The translations under genes were made by a program, and so were the position numbers. Source: an uncultured Hyphomonadaceae bacterium (GTDB lineage Bacteria > Pseudomonadota > Alphaproteobacteria > Caulobacterales > Maricaulaceae). Taken from it: a stretch of 64,000 nt of DNA. The DNA lies in the NCBI GenBank assembly GCA_913058335.1, contig CAJXPX010000005.1, positions 153,097 to 217,096 on the forward strand. The letters run 5' to 3'. Below, one piece after another: positions 63,945-64,000 of this stretch (position 1 is the stretch's first letter; every line of letters begins with the position of its first letter). The notes beneath the pieces were generated by a model. The model saw only the letters and a program-made list of their open reading frames with translations. It did no database searches and was not told the DNA's origin.

Positions 63945-64000
63945 GGGAAGGGAAAGAGAACGATTCCTTTTTATTTCAGCCAAAGGCTCTGATTTCAGGG

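Noticed and set aside
1..64000. CRISPR arrays, insertion sequences, prophage or integrated islands
   Set aside because: No regularly spaced repeats, transposase or integrase genes, or attachment-site duplications were seen. The single tRNA has no integrase beside it.

Overview
The window is a gene-dense stretch of about 64 kb from an alphaproteobacterial chromosome of moderate GC. The assignment to Alphaproteobacteria is an inference from gene content: a zeta-type ATP synthase inhibitor (DUF1476), a eukaryote-like NADP isocitrate dehydrogenase, a fused cysNC, DUF1285, DUF2237, class II DAHP synthase, the purC-purS-purQ-purL-bolA-grxD order, and a TTAA-N7-TTAA motif of the CtrA type. A Hyphomonadales/Maricaulales-like organism fits best. 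I see no phage, insertion sequence, CRISPR array or rRNA. One tRNA gene, tRNA-Leu(UAA), is present.

Layout. Positions 1-2847 (minus): MoxR ATPase, DUF58 protein and the start of a BatA/DUF4159 membrane protein that runs off the left edge. 3042-6910 (plus): DUF1285, CoA-type NUDIX hydrolase, a small ORF, CCA-adding enzyme, a GST and apt. 6927-13320 (minus): ychF, pth, rplY, prs, pgeF, midA-like and lgt. 13448-15630: a UbiK-like protein, a roughly 1 kb gene-poor stretch that ends in an orphan terminator, a LysM/BON protein and a VOC protein. 15914-22052 (plus): a Na+/Ca2+ exchanger, a pterin cassette (PTPS-like, SDR, FolB-like), DUF2237, uvrC and two adjacent CDP-alcohol phosphatidyltransferases. 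22266-30432: DAHP synthase, HU, a Gfo/Idh oxidoreductase, a serine hydrolase-YciI fusion, nadE, gltX and a DoxX-like protein. 30674-33056 (minus): sixA and two tandem DUF481 outer-membrane proteins. 33279-38373: serS, surE, pcm, a VOC protein, an MsrA-like protein and DUF817. 38576-43387: icd, trmJ, rarD and rpsD. 43485-48075 (minus): grxD, bolA and the purine genes. 48265-55186: zeta subunit, a pair of secreted thioredoxin-fold proteins, purB, an MFS transporter, radC, map and a CinA-N-type protein. 55223-56565: tRNA-Leu and HMG-CoA reductase. 56741-60735: the sulfate activation operon cysD-cysNC-DHH. The right end holds a hydrolase, two CsbD proteins, an acyltransferase and queF.

The most interesting locus is the sulfate activation operon. 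Its CysD carries an extra N-terminal domain of about 65 residues. That domain resembles a small helix-turn-helix protein family common in Alphaproteobacteria. Two GTGGGA/TCCCAC palindromes lie directly upstream, 67 bp apart centre to centre. The simplest reading is an ATP-sulfurylase subunit that is also its own operon's DNA-binding regulator. The operon ends with a DHH phosphoesterase that could remove pAp, the by-product of PAPS use.

Other points: a PTPS-like protein without its active-site cysteine; a CDP-alcohol phosphatidyltransferase paralogue with a degenerate motif; a thioredoxin-fold pair in which one member has lost CxxC; an isolated HMG-CoA reductase; a palindromic intergenic element; and a candidate noncoding RNA unit. 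All family assignments are by eye from sequence motifs, and no database search was run.
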